Shown one piece after another: positions 8,112-16,569 of a stretch of 64,000 nucleotides of DNA; positions within the stretch are counted from its first letter, which is position 1; each line of letters starts with the position of its first letter. The stretch is from G958296245 sp963664035 (GTDB lineage: Bacteria; Chloroflexota; Dehalococcoidia; Lucifugimonadales; G958296245), in the NCBI GenBank assembly GCA_963664035.2, contig OY760867.2:1984001-2048000 (forward strand), read 5' to 3'. The notes under the pieces were generated by a model, which made no database searches, was not told the DNA's origin, and worked only from the letters and a program-made list of their open reading frames with translations. The position numbers and the translations under genes were made by a program.

Positions 8112-9131
8112 GTGATAGATGGCATATTCGTATTCGATAACGTCGTGCACATGTTCAACGCCTCCGAGGAGGAGGTGATAGACGCGGACGGCCGCCAGGC
8201 GCAGGAGCACTGGCTGGCCATGACGAGCGCCGGACGCCCCAAGGGCGACAACGAGCGCTACGGCGGCGAGCCTTCCAAGTACGCCTTCGCCAAGGAGTGG
8301 ACCACGGAGAAGGCGTGGCAGATGGTGTTCCGCGACTCGGATACCGACATCGCCATGGCCCAGACGGTGACGCTGTGGGACTTCTGGAGGGACGGGCTGT
8401 CGTCGGTCGAGACCCAGTACGAGCTGCACAAGGCGTACCCGGACCGGGTGCTCTTCTGCGGCGGCGTCGACCCCGGGTACCAGAATCTGGAGGACTGCCT
8501 GGAGCAGACCGAGATACAGATCAGGGAGTGGGGCGCCACGTCGATGAAGTTCTACAACGCCCATATCGACGACAAGACGTGGCCCTGCGACGACCGGGAG
8601 CTTGCATACCCCATCTACGAGAAGTCGCTCGAGCTGGGGGTGAACCTGCTCCAGTTCCACAAGGGGGTCCCCCTGGGCCCGGCGAGGGTGGAGGACACGA
8701 AGCCGAACGACCTCCAGGGCGTGGCACGCGACTTCAGGGAGGCCAACGTCGTCATACACCACCTGTCGATGCCCTACTTCGACGAGACGGTCTCCATCGC
8801 CGCCCGCTTCCCGAACATCTACCTCGCCCTGTCCGGGAACCTGCACGAGCTACTGTTCGCGCCGCGCGCCGCCCAGGAGTTCATGGGCCGCCTGCTCAGG
8901 GACGTGGGCCCGGAGAAGTTGCTGTGGGGCTCGGAGGCGCCCGTGATGGGCTGCCCGCAGCCCGTGCTGGAGCAGTTCATGGAGCTGGAGATCCCCGCCG
9001 ACCTGCGCCGCGGGTACGGGTATCCCCAGATCACGAGGGAGGACAAGGAGCTGATCCTGGGCAAGAACATGGCGCGCCTGATGGGCATGGACATAGAAGC
9101 GAAGAAGCAAGAGCTCGGGCTGGTGGCCTGA
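8112..9131 (+). CDS. Amidohydrolase family 2 (ACMSD-like) protein
   Basis: A 339-residue TIM-barrel metal-dependent hydrolase of the amidohydrolase-2 group. Seen: an initial strand ending in DNVVHMF, the central SMKFYNAH and NLLQFHKG strands that place metal/substrate histidines, VVIHHLSMPYFDE, and the late KLLWGSEAP (family LLWGSDWP). The typical N-terminal D.H motif is altered (FDNVVHM), so metal ligation may differ. Known relatives decarboxylate or hydrolyse aromatic and cyclic acids. GTG start at 8112 is preceded by AGAGGAGG. It may be co-transcribed with the NifU-like gene 8 bp downstream. Confidence 0.8.
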   Translation: MIDGIFVFDNVVHMFNASEEEVIDADGRQAQEHWLAMTSAGRPKGDNERYGGEPSKYAFAKEWTTEKAWQMVFRDSDTDIAMAQTVTLWDFWRDGLSSVETQYELHKAYPDRVLFCGGVDPGYQNLEDCLEQTEIQIREWGATSMKFYNAHIDDKTWPCDDRELAYPIYEKSLELGVNLLQFHKGVPLGPARVEDTKPNDLQGVARDFREANVVIHHLSMPYFDETVSIAARFPNIYLALSGNLHELLFAPRAAQEFMGRLLRDVGPEKLLWGSEAPVMGCPQPVLEQFMELEIPADLRRGYGYPQITREDKELILGKNMARLMGMDIEAKKQELGLVA

Positions 9132-9138
9132 CGCTGAG

Positions 9139-9465
9139 ATGGCCGCTCCTACGGTCGGCGTTGCGGAGCGAGAGATCGCCGCGGCCGTGCAGCTACGGCT
9201 GGACGGCGCGATTCGCCCGCTACTCCAGTTCCACGGCGGCGACGTCCGCATAGAGGGGATCACGCCGGACGGGGTGGTCCACCTCGACTACCACGGGGCC
9301 TGCCGCGGGTGCTATCTGCAGGCGGCGACCCACTTCGTGACGGTGCGGCTGCGGCTGCTCGAAGTGCCGGGGGTGACGGACGTGGTGGCCCGCGGCGTCC
9401 GCCTGTCGGAGGAGTCCGCCGGGCGCATAGCGAAGATGTACACGGCCCCGGCCGGGCGGTCCTGA
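9139..9465 (+). CDS. NifU-like C-terminal domain protein (Fe-S scaffold/carrier)
   Basis: A 108-residue protein consisting of one NifU C-terminal domain: IRPLLQFHGGDVRIEGI, then VHLDYHGACRGCYLQAAT with the CxxC cluster-ligand pair, and VPGVTDVV. Proteins of this type hold or transfer a [4Fe-4S] cluster between two subunits. It starts 8 bp after the amidohydrolase stop, so it is probably in the same transcript and may serve Fe-S enzymes generally. Confidence 0.85.
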   Translation: MAAPTVGVAEREIAAAVQLRLDGAIRPLLQFHGGDVRIEGITPDGVVHLDYHGACRGCYLQAATHFVTVRLRLLEVPGVTDVVARGVRLSEESAGRIAKMYTAPAGRS

Positions 9466-9478
9466 ATCCGGCCGCCGG

Positions 9479-10228
9479 CTAGCGGGCCAGGAAGCCGCCG
9501 TCGATAACAAGTTCGGTGCCGGTGACGTACGACGCCTCGTCCGAAGCCAGGAATAGCACGCCGTGGGCGACCTCCCTCTCCCTGCCCCTGCGCCCCAGGG
9601 GGATGCGCCCCAGGGTCTGCTCCCACGCCTCAGGGTCTCCGACCCCGCCGGACAGCATGGGGGATATGAACCCCGGGTGGACGGAGTTGGCCCTGATGCC
9701 GTGGGGGCCGTACCTGGCCGCCGCGACCTTGGTCATGATGCGCAGCGCGCCCTTGGAGGCGTTGTAGGCGGGGTGGTCGTCCGGGTTGCCCACGAACCCG
9801 GCGATGGACGATATGTTGACGACCGCGCCTCCGCCGGCCTTCATCATCTCGGGTATGGCGTACTTCATGCCGAGGAACGCGCCTGTCGCGTTCACGTCCA
9901 TGATGCGCCGCCAGCCCTCGGCGTCGAGCGGGTCCGGGTATTGGCCGCTGCCTATGCCGGCGTTGTTGACGAGTACGTCGAGCTTGCCGCAGCGCGACAC
10001 GGCGGCCCGAACCGTCCGCTCCCAGTCCTCTTCGCTCGTCACGTCGGCGCGCACGAAGACGGCGTCCCCGCCGGACCGTGCGATCTCGGCCTCGACCTGC
10101 TTCCCTTCCTTCTCCAGCACGTCCGAGATGACGACGCGCGCGCCCACCGAGGCGAACAGGCGCGCCTCCTCGGCGCCCATGCCGTGGGCGCCCCCGCTGA
10201 TGATCGCGGCCTTGCCGTCCAAGCGCAT
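9479..10228 (-). CDS. Short-chain dehydrogenase/reductase (SDR)
   Basis: A 249-residue classical SDR: cofactor motif SGGAHGMG (TGxxxGxG), NNAG at LDVLVNNAGIGSG, the catalytic Ser in VVNISSIAGF, and the YNASK (YxxxK) pair. The acidic residue after the second strand (VVISDV) favours NAD over NADP. C-terminal SYVTGTELVIDGGFLAR is typical. I chose the ATG at 10228, preceded by GGAGAG, over an ATG at 10354 that adds an unconserved Cys-rich stretch. It is divergent from the zinc MDR gene, and both probably act in oxidation of alcohols or sugars. Confidence 0.9.
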   Translation of the reverse strand: MRLDGKAAIISGGAHGMGAEEARLFASVGARVVISDVLEKEGKQVEAEIARSGGDAVFVRADVTSEEDWERTVRAAVSRCGKLDVLVNNAGIGSGQYPDPLDAEGWRRIMDVNATGAFLGMKYAIPEMMKAGGGAVVNISSIAGFVGNPDDHPAYNASKGALRIMTKVAAARYGPHGIRANSVHPGFISPMLSGGVGDPEAWEQTLGRIPLGRRGREREVAHGVLFLASDEASYVTGTELVIDGGFLAR

Positions 10229-10356
10229 TCCAGTCTCTCCAACCCTGGTCCGGTTCTTCACATCCCAAGTGTACCAGTAGCTATGCGCGCCCGCTGGACA
10301 GGAAGGCCATTGTGTGCAATCGTGTCTATCGCAGCAGACCGAGGAGGAGGCCAACG

Positions 10357-11400
10357 ATGTCTACCATGTCAGCCGCCCTGCACGACGGCAAGGGAGCGAT
10401 GGAGGTCCAGCGGATCGAGAAGCCAGAGCCAGGCCCGGGCGACGCCATCGTCCGCGTGCGCCAGACCGGCATCTGCGGCTCCGACCTTCTCAACTACGCG
10501 CTGATGACCGAGCCGGAGGAGTTTCCCGGGGGCCATGAGGTGGCCGGCGAGATCGTGGAGGTGGGCGAGGGCGTGGACCCCGGCAGGGTGGGGGAGCGCG
10601 TGGCCATCGACACCCTATGCCACGGCCTCACCTGCGGCGCGTGTTGGTACTGCCGCACGGGGCAGACCTTCCACTGCCGGGACAGGGCGCCGTTCAAGGG
10701 CGGCGGCTTCGCGGAGTACATACAGCGGCGGGCCGTGGGCTGCTTCCCGTTGTCCGACGGCATGTCGTGGGCCGAGGGCGCCCTGGTGGAGCCGCTCGCG
10801 GTGTCGGTTCACGCCATGCGCATGGGGCGGCTTTCCGGCGGGGAGGTGGTGGCGGTGGTAGGGTCGGGCACTATCGGGCTAACCGCTGTGGCGGCGGCTC
10901 GCGCCATGGGGGCCGGGATGGTCATCGCCAGCGCGCGGCACGAGCACCAGGCGGCGCTGGCGCGGCATCTGGGCGCCGACCAGGCCGTGCCGTCCGACGG
11001 CCCGGCGCTGCGGGAGGCGTTGGAGGCGGCCACCGAGGGCAGGGGCGCGGACCTGACCATAGAGACGATCGGGGGCCACAGCGGGGCCACGGTCCAGCAG
11101 GCCGTCGAGGTCACGCGCCGGCAGGGCAGGGTTGTCGTGCTCGGCAACATCCACGTGTCGGTGGAGCTGGACTGGATGACGCTCCTGGGCTCGGAGAAGA
11201 CTCTCGTGATGTCCGCCTGCTACGGGGTTATCGACGGACGCCATGACTACGAGATAGCAGTCGACCTGATGTCCGGCAGGGTGGACCTGGGCGACATGGT
11301 GACGCACACCTTCCCCCTGGACGAGATACAGCCGGCGTTCGACACGGCGTACGACAAGACGACCGGCTCCGTGAAGGTACACGTTACGCAGACGGAGTAG
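10357..11400 (+). CDS. Zinc-dependent MDR alcohol/polyol dehydrogenase
   Basis: A 347-residue medium-chain dehydrogenase. Catalytic zinc site: TGICGSD and GGHEVAGE; structural zinc site: CGACWYCRTGQTFHC with the four spaced cysteines. The Rossmann fold carries VVGSGTIGL. The family oxidises secondary alcohols or polyols with NAD(P). ATG at 10357 follows GAGGAGG by 7 bases; the upstream ATG at 10312 lacks a ribosome-binding site. It is divergent from the SDR gene with 128 bp between starts, so the two may share a regulatory region. Confidence 0.9.
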   Translation: MSTMSAALHDGKGAMEVQRIEKPEPGPGDAIVRVRQTGICGSDLLNYALMTEPEEFPGGHEVAGEIVEVGEGVDPGRVGERVAIDTLCHGLTCGACWYCRTGQTFHCRDRAPFKGGGFAEYIQRRAVGCFPLSDGMSWAEGALVEPLAVSVHAMRMGRLSGGEVVAVVGSGTIGLTAVAAARAMGAGMVIASARHEHQAALARHLGADQAVPSDGPALREALEAATEGRGADLTIETIGGHSGATVQQAVEVTRRQGRVVVLGNIHVSVELDWMTLLGSEKTLVMSACYGVIDGRHDYEIAVDLMSGRVDLGDMVTHTFPLDEIQPAFDTAYDKTTGSVKVHVTQTE

Positions 11401-11432
11401 GCGGCAGTCGCCGCCGCCTCAGGACACAGTCC

Positions 11433-11457
11433 GTTCGTGGTGAGCTTGTCGAACCAC
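11433..11457. repeat. REP-like palindromic repeat (GTTCGTGGTGAGCTTGTCGAACCAC)
   Basis: Imperfect inverted repeat (GTTCG...CGAAC; GTGGT...ACCAC) in the gap between the MDR gene and rnpB. It is a variant of the dispersed repeat seen at 1143 and inside the methyltransferase gene near 44613. Confidence 0.6.
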
Positions 11458-11482
11458 TTCCCGGAGCGGCCCGAGGGGGAGC

Positions 11483-11897
11483 GGCGCAAGATGGCCTGTA
11501 AGCCGAGTTCTGTACCGGCCCCGCCATCGGTTTACGCCGCTGGGGCTTCTTCCCGATGTTGTGGCCGGCGGCGGCCATCTATCTGGGCCAGGCGTTGCCG
11601 CCTGGCTCGAGCGGCCAACCCCGGGACGGACCGGGCGTCCATGGTCCCGCTATTAGGCCTTGCTCCGGATGGGGTTTGCCGTGCCCCCGGCGTTACCGCC
11701 GGGGCGGTGAGCTCTTACCTCGCCTTTTCACCCTTATCCCGCCCGTTGCCGGAAGGGACGGTATGCTTTCTGTGGCACTTTCCGTCGGGTCACCCCGCCC
11801 CGCCGTTAGCGGGCATCCTGCCCGGAGGAGCTCGGACTTTCCTCTGCCCGGCCCTCGGGAGAGGGCGCGGACAGCGGCCGCCCGGCCATCTTGCGCC
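11483..11897 (-). ncRNA. rnpB: RNase P RNA (bacterial type A)
   Basis: On the minus strand the 5' region reads CAGAGGAAAGTCCGAGCTCC (conserved P4/CR-I region) and the 3' region reads ACAGAACTCGGCTTAC (CR-V). The ends GGCGCAAGATGGCC and GGCCATCTTGCGCC are perfectly complementary over 14 bp and form P1, fixing the boundaries at about 11897 and 11483 (about 415 nt). Internal GGGTGAAAAGG and the AAGCCC/GGGGTTGG-type segments are as expected. It is the catalytic RNA of tRNA 5' maturation, here 48 nt downstream of a sigma factor gene in the same direction. Confidence 0.95.
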
Positions 11898-11903
11898 GTC
11901 TCA

Positions 11904-11909
11904 ATTCTA
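11904..11909 (-). promoter_or_regulatory. Putative -10 element for rnpB
   Basis: TAGAAT on the minus strand. It ends 7 nt before the first base of the P1 stem (11897), which is the right distance for a start site. The -35 region is weak. Confidence 0.45.
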
Positions 11910-11945
11910 GCGTCCGGATGGCCGCACGGCCAGTGGGCGCCGGCT

Positions 11946-13424
11946 TCAGGCGGCCTCGCTGGTCAGGCCGTGAGCGCCTGCGGAGGCCGCGCCGACGTCT
12001 TCGTACTCGTCGGCCAGTGCGGGCAGGCTGGACGATTCCCTCAGTATCCCGAGGGCCTGCCGCTCGATCTGCCTGGCGCGCTCACGCGTGACCCCGAGGT
12101 GGCGCCCCACCTCCTCCAGCGTCCTCGGCTGGTTGTCCAGGAGGCCGAAGCGTAGCTGTAGCGCCAGCGCCAGACGCGGAGGCAGGTCGCTGACGGCCTT
12201 GAGCACGCCCTCCTTGTTGAGCTGCTGCATGGCCGCCTCGTCCGGAGACCACGCCGACGTGTCCTGGATGTAGTCCTCCAGCGCCGTCTCCTCTTCGCCT
12301 ATGGGAGCGTCCAGCGAAAGCGTGGTGCGCCTCTGGCGCTGGGTGTCCTCGACGGCTTCCTTGGTCCACTCGAGCGCCCCGGCAAGCTCCTCGACCGACG
12401 GGTTGCGGGCGAGGCTGAGGCTCATCTCACGCTCGGTCTTGTTCAGCCTCTGGACGCGCTCGACCACGTGGACCGGCAGCCGGATGGTGCGGCTCTGGTC
12501 CGCCAGCGACCTGGTGACCCCCTGCCTGATCCACCAGGTGGCGTAGGTGGAGAACTTGTAGCCGCGGTGCGGGTCGTACTTCTGCGTCGCGCGCATGAGC
12601 CCCAGGTTGCCCTCCTGGATCAGGTCGAGCAGCGGCAGCCCGCGTCCGGTGTACTTCTTCGCCACGCTCACCACGAGGCGCAGGTTCGAGCTCGTCAGGC
12701 GCTCGCTTGCGGCCTGCCCTGAGCGCTCCACCGCCTCGAACCACCCGCGCATGGCGGCGTCGTACGGCATCAGGGCCTCCACCAGGGACGCCCCCTCCTC
12801 TCGGGCGCGGTCCAGCGCGTGCGCGGCCTCCTCGGGAAGCAGCCGCGACAGCTTGCAGATGCTCGCCGCCGCCGGGCCCACCTCGTCCTCGGGCCTTCCG
12901 GAGATCTCGGCTATCTTCCGTGGAAGAGCGCCCTTCAACGGGTTGTCGAGAGCCTGCCGTACGGCCGGCGTGAACAGGAGCTCGGCTATGCCCCGGTTCG
13001 GGTCCTCACCCACCGCCCACGCAACCGCGGCGAGGTCGCTCTCGCTCTCCATCAACTTCTCGTAGACGGCCGCTCCCACTTCGACGGCAGCCGCCGGGAG
13101 GCCCCTGGCGAGATCGAGCTCCGCCCGGAGCTCCTGCAGCATCATCCAGGTCTGTACGGCCACGCCGAACTGTATCTCCTCGGCATGCACCAACAGGCGC
13201 TGCTGACCCGCCGACCTCAGGTATGCCTTGACGGCGTCGGCGGTCTCGTCGGCAGCCTCGTACGTGCTGCTCTCTTCCCACTCGCTTCTGTCATTCAGGT
13301 TGATCTCGAGCGCGTCCAGGTAGCTTCCACCGTCCGAAGGGAGCCGGGACGTCTCGTACTCGGCTGTAGCGTACATCGTGTTCGTTTCGTTCACCTCAGT
13401 CTCCGCCCGTAGTGGGTCGTTCAT
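11946..13424 (-). CDS. RNA polymerase sigma-70 family factor (RpoD/SigA-like)
   Basis: A 492-residue group 1/2 sigma factor. Region 2 is clear: LTSSNLRLVVSVAKKYTGRGLPLLDLIQEGNLGLMRA and KFSTYATWWIRQGVTRSLADQ; region 3 has RLPVHVVERVQRLNKTERE; region 4 has LPPRLALALQLRFGL followed by TLEEVGRHLGVTRERARQIE. A roughly 130-residue helical stretch (residues about 55-190) before region 2 is unlike the usual region 1.1 and may be a lineage-specific non-conserved region. Start at 13424 is uncertain; M17 at 13376 is an alternative. A strong terminator hairpin lies in the leader and rnpB follows downstream. Confidence 0.88.
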   Translation of the reverse strand: MNDPLRAETEVNETNTMYATAEYETSRLPSDGGSYLDALEINLNDRSEWEESSTYEAADETADAVKAYLRSAGQQRLLVHAEEIQFGVAVQTWMMLQELRAELDLARGLPAAAVEVGAAVYEKLMESESDLAAVAWAVGEDPNRGIAELLFTPAVRQALDNPLKGALPRKIAEISGRPEDEVGPAAASICKLSRLLPEEAAHALDRAREEGASLVEALMPYDAAMRGWFEAVERSGQAASERLTSSNLRLVVSVAKKYTGRGLPLLDLIQEGNLGLMRATQKYDPHRGYKFSTYATWWIRQGVTRSLADQSRTIRLPVHVVERVQRLNKTEREMSLSLARNPSVEELAGALEWTKEAVEDTQRQRRTTLSLDAPIGEEETALEDYIQDTSAWSPDEAAMQQLNKEGVLKAVSDLPPRLALALQLRFGLLDNQPRTLEEVGRHLGVTRERARQIERQALGILRESSSLPALADEYEDVGAASAGAHGLTSEAA

Positions 13425-13437
13425 TTTCTACTACGAC

Positions 13438-13467
13438 AAAAAGCGCCTTCCAGATTCCCTGGAAGGC
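13438..13467 (-). terminator. Intrinsic terminator hairpin in the sigma gene leader
   Basis: On the minus strand: GCCTTCCAG, loop GGAAT, CTGGAAGGC (13467-13445, perfect 9-bp stem), then GC and TTTTT (13442-13438). It lies between a putative extended -10 promoter (13499-13507) and the sigma ORF start at 13424. No minus-strand gene ends just upstream, so it may work as an attenuator. Confidence 0.65.
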
Positions 13468-13498
13468 TTTAAGGGTCGTCAACGCGGGCCAACAAAGT

Positions 13499-13507
13499 AT
13501 TATAGCA
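13499..13507 (-). promoter_or_regulatory. Putative extended -10 promoter of the sigma factor gene
   Basis: Minus strand TGCTATAAT: a perfect TATAAT preceded by the TGn extension. A good -35 at 17 bp spacing is not evident, which is tolerable for extended -10 promoters. Predicted transcripts would traverse the 13438-13467 hairpin before the coding region. Confidence 0.5.
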
Positions 13508-13605
13508 CACGCCGTCAAGAGCCTATGGAGGTGTATCGTCAACCGGTAGCATGGTACGATGAGGTCACGGTGTTGCCGCCGACATGACTACCGGGGCAGT
13601 TTGAA

Positions 13606-13884
13606 GTGACCACTTATGGCGTAAGAGGATTCAAGGCTAGAGTCAGCGAGATACTGAGAGACTTGGATCACGGCGAGGAGGTGATCATCACCCGCCGCGG
13701 CAAGCCCTGTGGCAGGCTGACCCCTGTGCGGCGCAGCGCCGAGACAAGACCCTCGCTTAGTGTGCTGCGGGGCGCACTCGCCGATCTGCCCGACGCGGCA
13801 TACGAGGACTTTTTGAGCATCAAGGCGATATGGGAATCTGGGATTCCATGGCGACGTGGCGAGTCTCGTCCTGATGCGGTATAA
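13606..13884 (+). CDS. Phd/YefM-family antitoxin, apparently orphan
   Basis: A 92-residue protein with the Phd/YefM N-terminal DNA-binding fold: GVRGFKARVSEILRDLDHGEEVIITRRGKPCGRLTPV. The C-terminal half, expected to bind a toxin, is less typical. No PIN, Doc or RelE gene follows; the next gene 31 bp downstream is an amidohydrolase. Start is GTG at 13606. It may be a leftover of a lost pair or may act with a toxin elsewhere. Confidence 0.75.
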   Translation: MTTYGVRGFKARVSEILRDLDHGEEVIITRRGKPCGRLTPVRRSAETRPSLSVLRGALADLPDAAYEDFLSIKAIWESGIPWRRGESRPDAV

Positions 13885-13915
13885 CCGCTCTTGAGGGCTG
13901 GAAAGCGAGGATGCC

Positions 13916-15031
13916 GTGATCGTCGACTCACACGTATACTGCTTCGATGCCATCGACAGGCCGGGCGGCCACGCCAGCGGGCGGGAGCGCCTGAAATGGG
14001 TGCAGGCGAGCCACGGGCTGCACCACCAACCCGCCTGGCGGGTGCGCGACAGGGCCCCCGCGCCGTCGAGCCCTCTGAATCCCACCGGCTCCCACGGCGC
14101 GGCGGAACTGCCCGACGTAGCGTTCAGGGCCGACCGAGAGCGGGGGCGGCTCGTCTGGACCGTGGAAGGCGAGGACTACACCAAGCAGTTCTTCCCGCCG
14201 GCGCTGAGGGACCTGGAGTTCACGCCTCATCTGCTGATAGCCGAGATGGACTACGCCGGCGTGGACGCCGCGCTGATTCACACGGACCCGATGCTGGGGC
14301 GCGACGTCGAGTACCTGTCCGAATGCGTGCGGCTGTACCCTGACCGGCTCAGGTCGATGGCGCCGGTGGACGAATGGCGGCTGACGACCGAGGTTGACGC
14401 CGTAATCGAGGAGCTGGCCTACGCCGTCGAGGTCAAGGGGCTGCACGCGATCAAGTTCATGCCGCCGCTGGCATACCTAAACGGCGACATGCCGTGGGAC
14501 GACGGGCCGTACAGGCCGTTCTGGGAGGCCGCGGTTGGCCTCGGCGTGCCGGTCTTCTTTACGCTTGGATCCGGGCCGCGCCCGGCGGGCGGCACGTCGC
14601 CGCGGGAGCGTGACGGGTACGCGGCGGAGCTGCGGGTGCTGATGCGGTGGATGGAGCGGTACCCCGACGCCGTGTGCAGCCTGACGCACGGCTTCCCGTG
14701 GCGCGCCTTCATCGAAGAGGGCAGGGTGTCTCTGCCCGAACAGGTGTGGGAGCCGTTCTCCAATCCCAGGTGCAGCCTGGAGGTGTGCATCCCTGTGAGG
14801 GTTGGCGACCTGTTCGAATATCCCTACCGAGAGATGCAACCCGCCGTCCAGCAGATGGTGGAGCGCGTTGGCGCCGACAGGCTCCTGTGGGGGACGGATA
14901 TGCCGTTCCAGGGCCGCTTCTGCACCTACGGCCAGTCGCGGGCGTGGCTGGAGAGGCACTGCGGCCTTGGAAAGGACGAACTCGACAGCCTCATGGGCGG
15001 CGCCGCGGCGCGCATACTGGGGCTCCGGTAG
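13916..15031 (+). CDS. Amidohydrolase family 2 protein
   Basis: A 371-residue metal-dependent hydrolase. The N-terminus VDSHVYCFD replaces the usual D.H.H metal motif with D.H.Y, while GLHAIKFMPP, CSLTHGFPW and RLLWGTDMPF match the amidohydrolase-2 barrel with its late Asp. Residues about 20-100 form an insertion seen in aryl/ACMSD-like members. GTG start at 13916 behind AAGCGAGG. It is distinct from the 8112 protein but belongs to the same broad family. Confidence 0.78.
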   Translation: MIVDSHVYCFDAIDRPGGHASGRERLKWVQASHGLHHQPAWRVRDRAPAPSSPLNPTGSHGAAELPDVAFRADRERGRLVWTVEGEDYTKQFFPPALRDLEFTPHLLIAEMDYAGVDAALIHTDPMLGRDVEYLSECVRLYPDRLRSMAPVDEWRLTTEVDAVIEELAYAVEVKGLHAIKFMPPLAYLNGDMPWDDGPYRPFWEAAVGLGVPVFFTLGSGPRPAGGTSPRERDGYAAELRVLMRWMERYPDAVCSLTHGFPWRAFIEEGRVSLPEQVWEPFSNPRCSLEVCIPVRVGDLFEYPYREMQPAVQQMVERVGADRLLWGTDMPFQGRFCTYGQSRAWLERHCGLGKDELDSLMGGAAARILGLR

Positions 15032-15038
15032 AAGGGCC

Positions 15039-15191
15039 TCATCCTTCCTGGAACCGCCCCCTGATAAAGAAGAGGACCACCGTCAGCACGATGGCGGCAA
15101 GGGCCAGGGGAATGCTGGCCATCACGACCGCGGCGACGAACATGGCGACAGCGGCCAGGAACAGCCCCAGGAAGACCCAGTAGAGCTTCAA
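15039..15191 (-). CDS. Small membrane protein of 50 residues
   Basis: Begins TTG at 15191 with GGAGA five bases upstream, and reads MKLYWVFLGLFLAAVAMFVA... with two hydrophobic segments (residues about 4-23 and 26-43) and a basic end RGRFQEG. Codon use is like its neighbours. Converges with the amidohydrolase gene, 7 bp apart. No family recognised. The ribosome-binding site and clean two-helix hairpin are the support. Confidence 0.55.
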   Translation of the reverse strand: MKLYWVFLGLFLAAVAMFVAAVVMASIPLALAAIVLTVVLFFIRGRFQEG

Positions 15192-15244
15192 TTGGCTCTC
15201 CTCATCTGTCGTCCGCCATCGCGGCGCTCGCTATACGGCATGCG

Positions 15245-15330
15245 TGGTGCCCAGGGAGGGAATCGAACCCCCACTCCCTCGCGGGAAGCGGATTTTAAGT
15301 CCGCCGCGTCTACCGTTTCGCCACCTGGGC
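15245..15330 (-). tRNA. tRNA-Leu (UAA)
   Basis: Minus strand begins GCCCAGGTGGCGAAACGG and ends CCTGGGCACCA: the 7-bp acceptor pairs fully, CCA is encoded (15245-15247), the anticodon loop is CTTAAAA giving UAA, a long variable arm (CTTCCCGCGAGGGAG) marks a class II tRNA, and the T-arm has GGTTCGATTCC. Confidence 0.96.
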
Positions 15331-15423
15331 CCCGGTCCATACCGGATAAGTCTACCAAGTGGCGCAACACCCCCGCTTGGGAGCGCGGTCGGTGGGATAG
15401 GCGGCGGGTACGGCCTCTGCCCC

Positions 15424-16179
15424 TCAGGGCGCCTTGATCTCTTGTACCGCCAGCAGGGCGTCGTTCCCCTCTTTGTCGTAGCCGAATACGTGCAGCTCGA
15501 GGCCTGGGCCGACGTCCATGAAGAGCGGCGAGTAGGCCCTGAACGTGAACGACGCGCCCTCGAACTCGTGCTCCATGGGCGCTATCGTGAGGTCGGTCTC
15601 CCAGATGTGCAGCGGCCCAAGGTCGGGCAGGAGCACCACCAGGGGTTCCGGTTCCTCCCGGTCCTTGAAGTAGACGGCGAAGGCCGCAGGCTCGTCGATC
15701 ATCGGGTTGAAGAGGGTGGCGCCCTCTTGCAACACCCCCTCCGCCTCCAGGGATCCGGGCGAAAACTGGGGTTCCACCGTCCACTCTACGGCGCCGATCG
15801 GTTCGGAGCCGAACAGGGCGTCGTTGCGGCTGCCGTCGAATAGCTGGCCTTCGAAGCCGGGATTTTCGCGGCTCACGGCGTCATCGTCGTCCTGGCCTTC
15901 GGAAGAGGCGGACGAGTCCTGGGCGTCGCCGTCGTCCCTGTCCTCGGAAGATGAGGACGAGCTCTGCGCTTCGCCGTCGCTGTCTTCGGAAGAGGCGGGC
16001 GAGCTCTGTTCGACACTGTCGCTGCCCGAGTCGGCGTCTTCCGCCGGGGAGTCGCCGCCGCCGCAGCCGATGACGAGAGCGGCCGTGAGGCAGACCATGA
16101 GCAGGGCGAACCGGGCCCTCCACAGTGGGGCAGTTGGTGCGAAAGCGGCGGATATGCCGCCGGCGGATCGATTCTTCAT
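15424..16179 (-). CDS. Putative lipoprotein with Ser/Glu/Asp-rich linker
   Basis: A 251-residue protein: basic N-terminus, hydrophobic core and lipobox LVIGC with Gly-rich +2 region (Cys at about residue 39). A roughly 55-residue low-complexity linker of Ser, Glu and Asp follows, with repeated SSSEDxDDGD-like units. The C-terminal 150 residues form a predicted beta-domain (FTFRAYSPLFMD, ELHVFGYD) with no family I recognise. It is probably anchored outside the cytoplasmic membrane. The ATG at 16179 is preferred because it places the signal peptide normally; the ATG at 16233 adds 18 residues. Confidence 0.65.
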   Translation of the reverse strand: MKNRSAGGISAAFAPTAPLWRARFALLMVCLTAALVIGCGGGDSPAEDADSGSDSVEQSSPASSEDSDGEAQSSSSSSEDRDDGDAQDSSASSEGQDDDDAVSRENPGFEGQLFDGSRNDALFGSEPIGAVEWTVEPQFSPGSLEAEGVLQEGATLFNPMIDEPAAFAVYFKDREEPEPLVVLLPDLGPLHIWETDLTIAPMEHEFEGASFTFRAYSPLFMDVGPGLELHVFGYDKEGNDALLAVQEIKAP

Positions 16180-16445
16180 GGCGGTACGCCTCCCGTCCAG
16201 GCAGTCGATAGCTATGAGGACGACCGGATCCAAGACGGAGTTAGCCTATGGTCCGGATGACTAAGCCGTCAAGGTGAAGCTGGGCGCATATTCCGCCTCG
16301 GTCATCGCACGCGGCGCGTCCATGCGTCCCTAAATCTCCCACCTAGATGGCGGTGACGCTCTACGGCAAGGGAGGGTGATGGCTGGTAGATATGGCGCCG
16401 GGCGAGCAGCCCGGTCGATGAGAGGATAGCGAATTTCCTTGAAAA

Positions 16446-16569
16446 GTGTCTCATTTTGTCTCTTTTCGTCTTTTTCAGCTATGGGCCGTGAGACAGGGGG
16501 AGACACGAACAAGGCAAAATGAGACACGAAATAGACAGAATGAGACAGCAATGAGACAAAATGAGACAC
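16446..16569. repeat. Inverted-repeat element with internal GAGACA direct repeats (copy 1)
   Basis: A perfect 17-bp inverted repeat: GTGTCTCATTTTGTCTC at 16446-16462 and its complement GAGACAAAATGAGACAC at 16553-16569. Between the arms the motif AATGAGACA/AATAGACA recurs several times. A degenerate relative lies at 35960-36072. This belongs to a gene-free stretch from 16180 to 16972; open frames across it are low-complexity. Confidence 0.75.

Noticed and set aside
11437..12155. Plus-strand open frames across 11.4-12.1 kb
   Set aside because: They run antisense through RNase P RNA and the sigma factor gene.
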